Assembly: GCF_043641665.1 (NCBI RefSeq)
Contig: NC_092186.1
Span: 22,731,501-22,795,500 of the forward strand
Origin: Enoplosus armatus
Taxonomy: Eukaryota > Chordata > Actinopteri > Centrarchiformes > Enoplosidae
Direction of reading: 5' to 3'
Length of the DNA: 64,000 nt
The notes beneath the pieces were generated by a model. It ran no database searches and was not told the DNA's origin. It saw only the letters and a program-made list of their open reading frames with translations. The position numbers and the translations under genes were made by a program. Positions 63,700-64,000 of the stretch are shown piece after piece (position 1 is the stretch's first letter; each line of letters starts with the position of its first letter).

Positions 63700-63885
63700 G
63701 GTGTTTAAAGTGCTTCTCCTTATTTTCAGTTTACACTGAATGTACCCACGCTTCCCTTCTTAATTCTGTAGGAGAAGGAGTTTCATGAGAGCAGGACTTT
63801 CGAGCTCAGTTCAGACACGGAGGGCGCAAGAAAGACTACTGATCAGTATCAGAGAGATCGTCAGTGTCGATCAAGTGTAAGATCT
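63700..63885 (+). repeat. Right member of the duplicated segment
   Basis: GTGTTTAAAGTGCT, GTTTACACTGAATG, TTCTTAATTCTGTAGGAGA, TTCAGACAC, GGAGGGCGCAAGAAAGACTAC, CAGTATCAGAGAGAT, in the same order and near the same spacing as 63208-63430. Confidence 0.65.
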
Positions 63886-64000
63886 AACTGAAGTGCTTCA
63901 AAACATCCACTCGATTGACTCTCAGTGGGAAGGAAGGCTGCACTCACTAGTCCGGAGTGGTAATGGATGTGAGTCAGTAGAGTCTTACAGGGCGGCTGTT

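Larger units (their letters stand above)
60702..64000 (+). other. syde2: syde2 intron 5 (incomplete)
   Basis: At least 3.3 kb, running off the window. It contains a (CA)n array 56 bp after the donor (60758-60799), an interspersed repeat copy (61022-61318), another CA array (61916-61940), an AT run (62880-62897), a fold-back repeat copy (63494-63692) and two related ~200-bp segments flanking it. No RhoGAP-continuing exon was found. Confidence 0.65.

Overview
The window looks like nuclear DNA from a spiny-rayed (percomorph) teleost fish. The genes have introns with GT/AG splice sites and vertebrate-type proteins. The spacer DNA is full of (CA/GT)n microsatellites, long homopolymers and degraded interspersed repeats. 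One of these repeats, a fold-back element carrying GCTTAGCTTAGC near one end and GCTAAGCTAAGC near the other, is a type I associate with perciform-like fishes (from memory, not searched).

Two protein-coding genes can be supported, both on the + strand. The first is a complete three-exon gene (21667-23661) for the C1orf52/UPF0690 family, 221 residues, with a 3' UTR of about 1.3 kb that probably ends near 24990. The second is the 5' portion of syde2, a synapse-defective/Syd-1-like RhoGAP. Its first five coding exons lie at 34074-36141, 43892-44187, 44426-44822, 54506-55641 and 60575-60701. They encode about 1,341 residues: a basic N terminus, a long disordered region, the SYDE signature motifs, a C2 domain and the start of the RhoGAP domain including its probable arginine finger. 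Intron phases are 1, 0, 1, 0, 1 and every junction joins in frame. The remaining RhoGAP exons lie to the right of the window.

Layout: 1-21.4 kb has no recognisable gene, only repeats and microsatellites. 21.4-25.0 kb is C1orf52. 25.0-33.8 kb is a repeat-rich spacer. 33.8-64.0 kb is syde2, whose introns hold most of the repeat copies plus two stretches with regulatory-looking motif clusters. The tandem C1orf52-SYDE2 order matches human 1p22.3 as I recall it. BCL10, which I would expect just upstream of C1orf52, was not found.

No RNA gene, CRISPR array, viral gene, transposase or reverse transcriptase was recognised. I saw no evidence for a new multi-gene system. The more interesting signals are structural: a fold-back element nearly filling a 238-bp coding intron, a fold-back copy between two related ~200-bp segments, a CA repeat just downstream of the arginine-finger exon, and motif clusters in the large syde2 introns.
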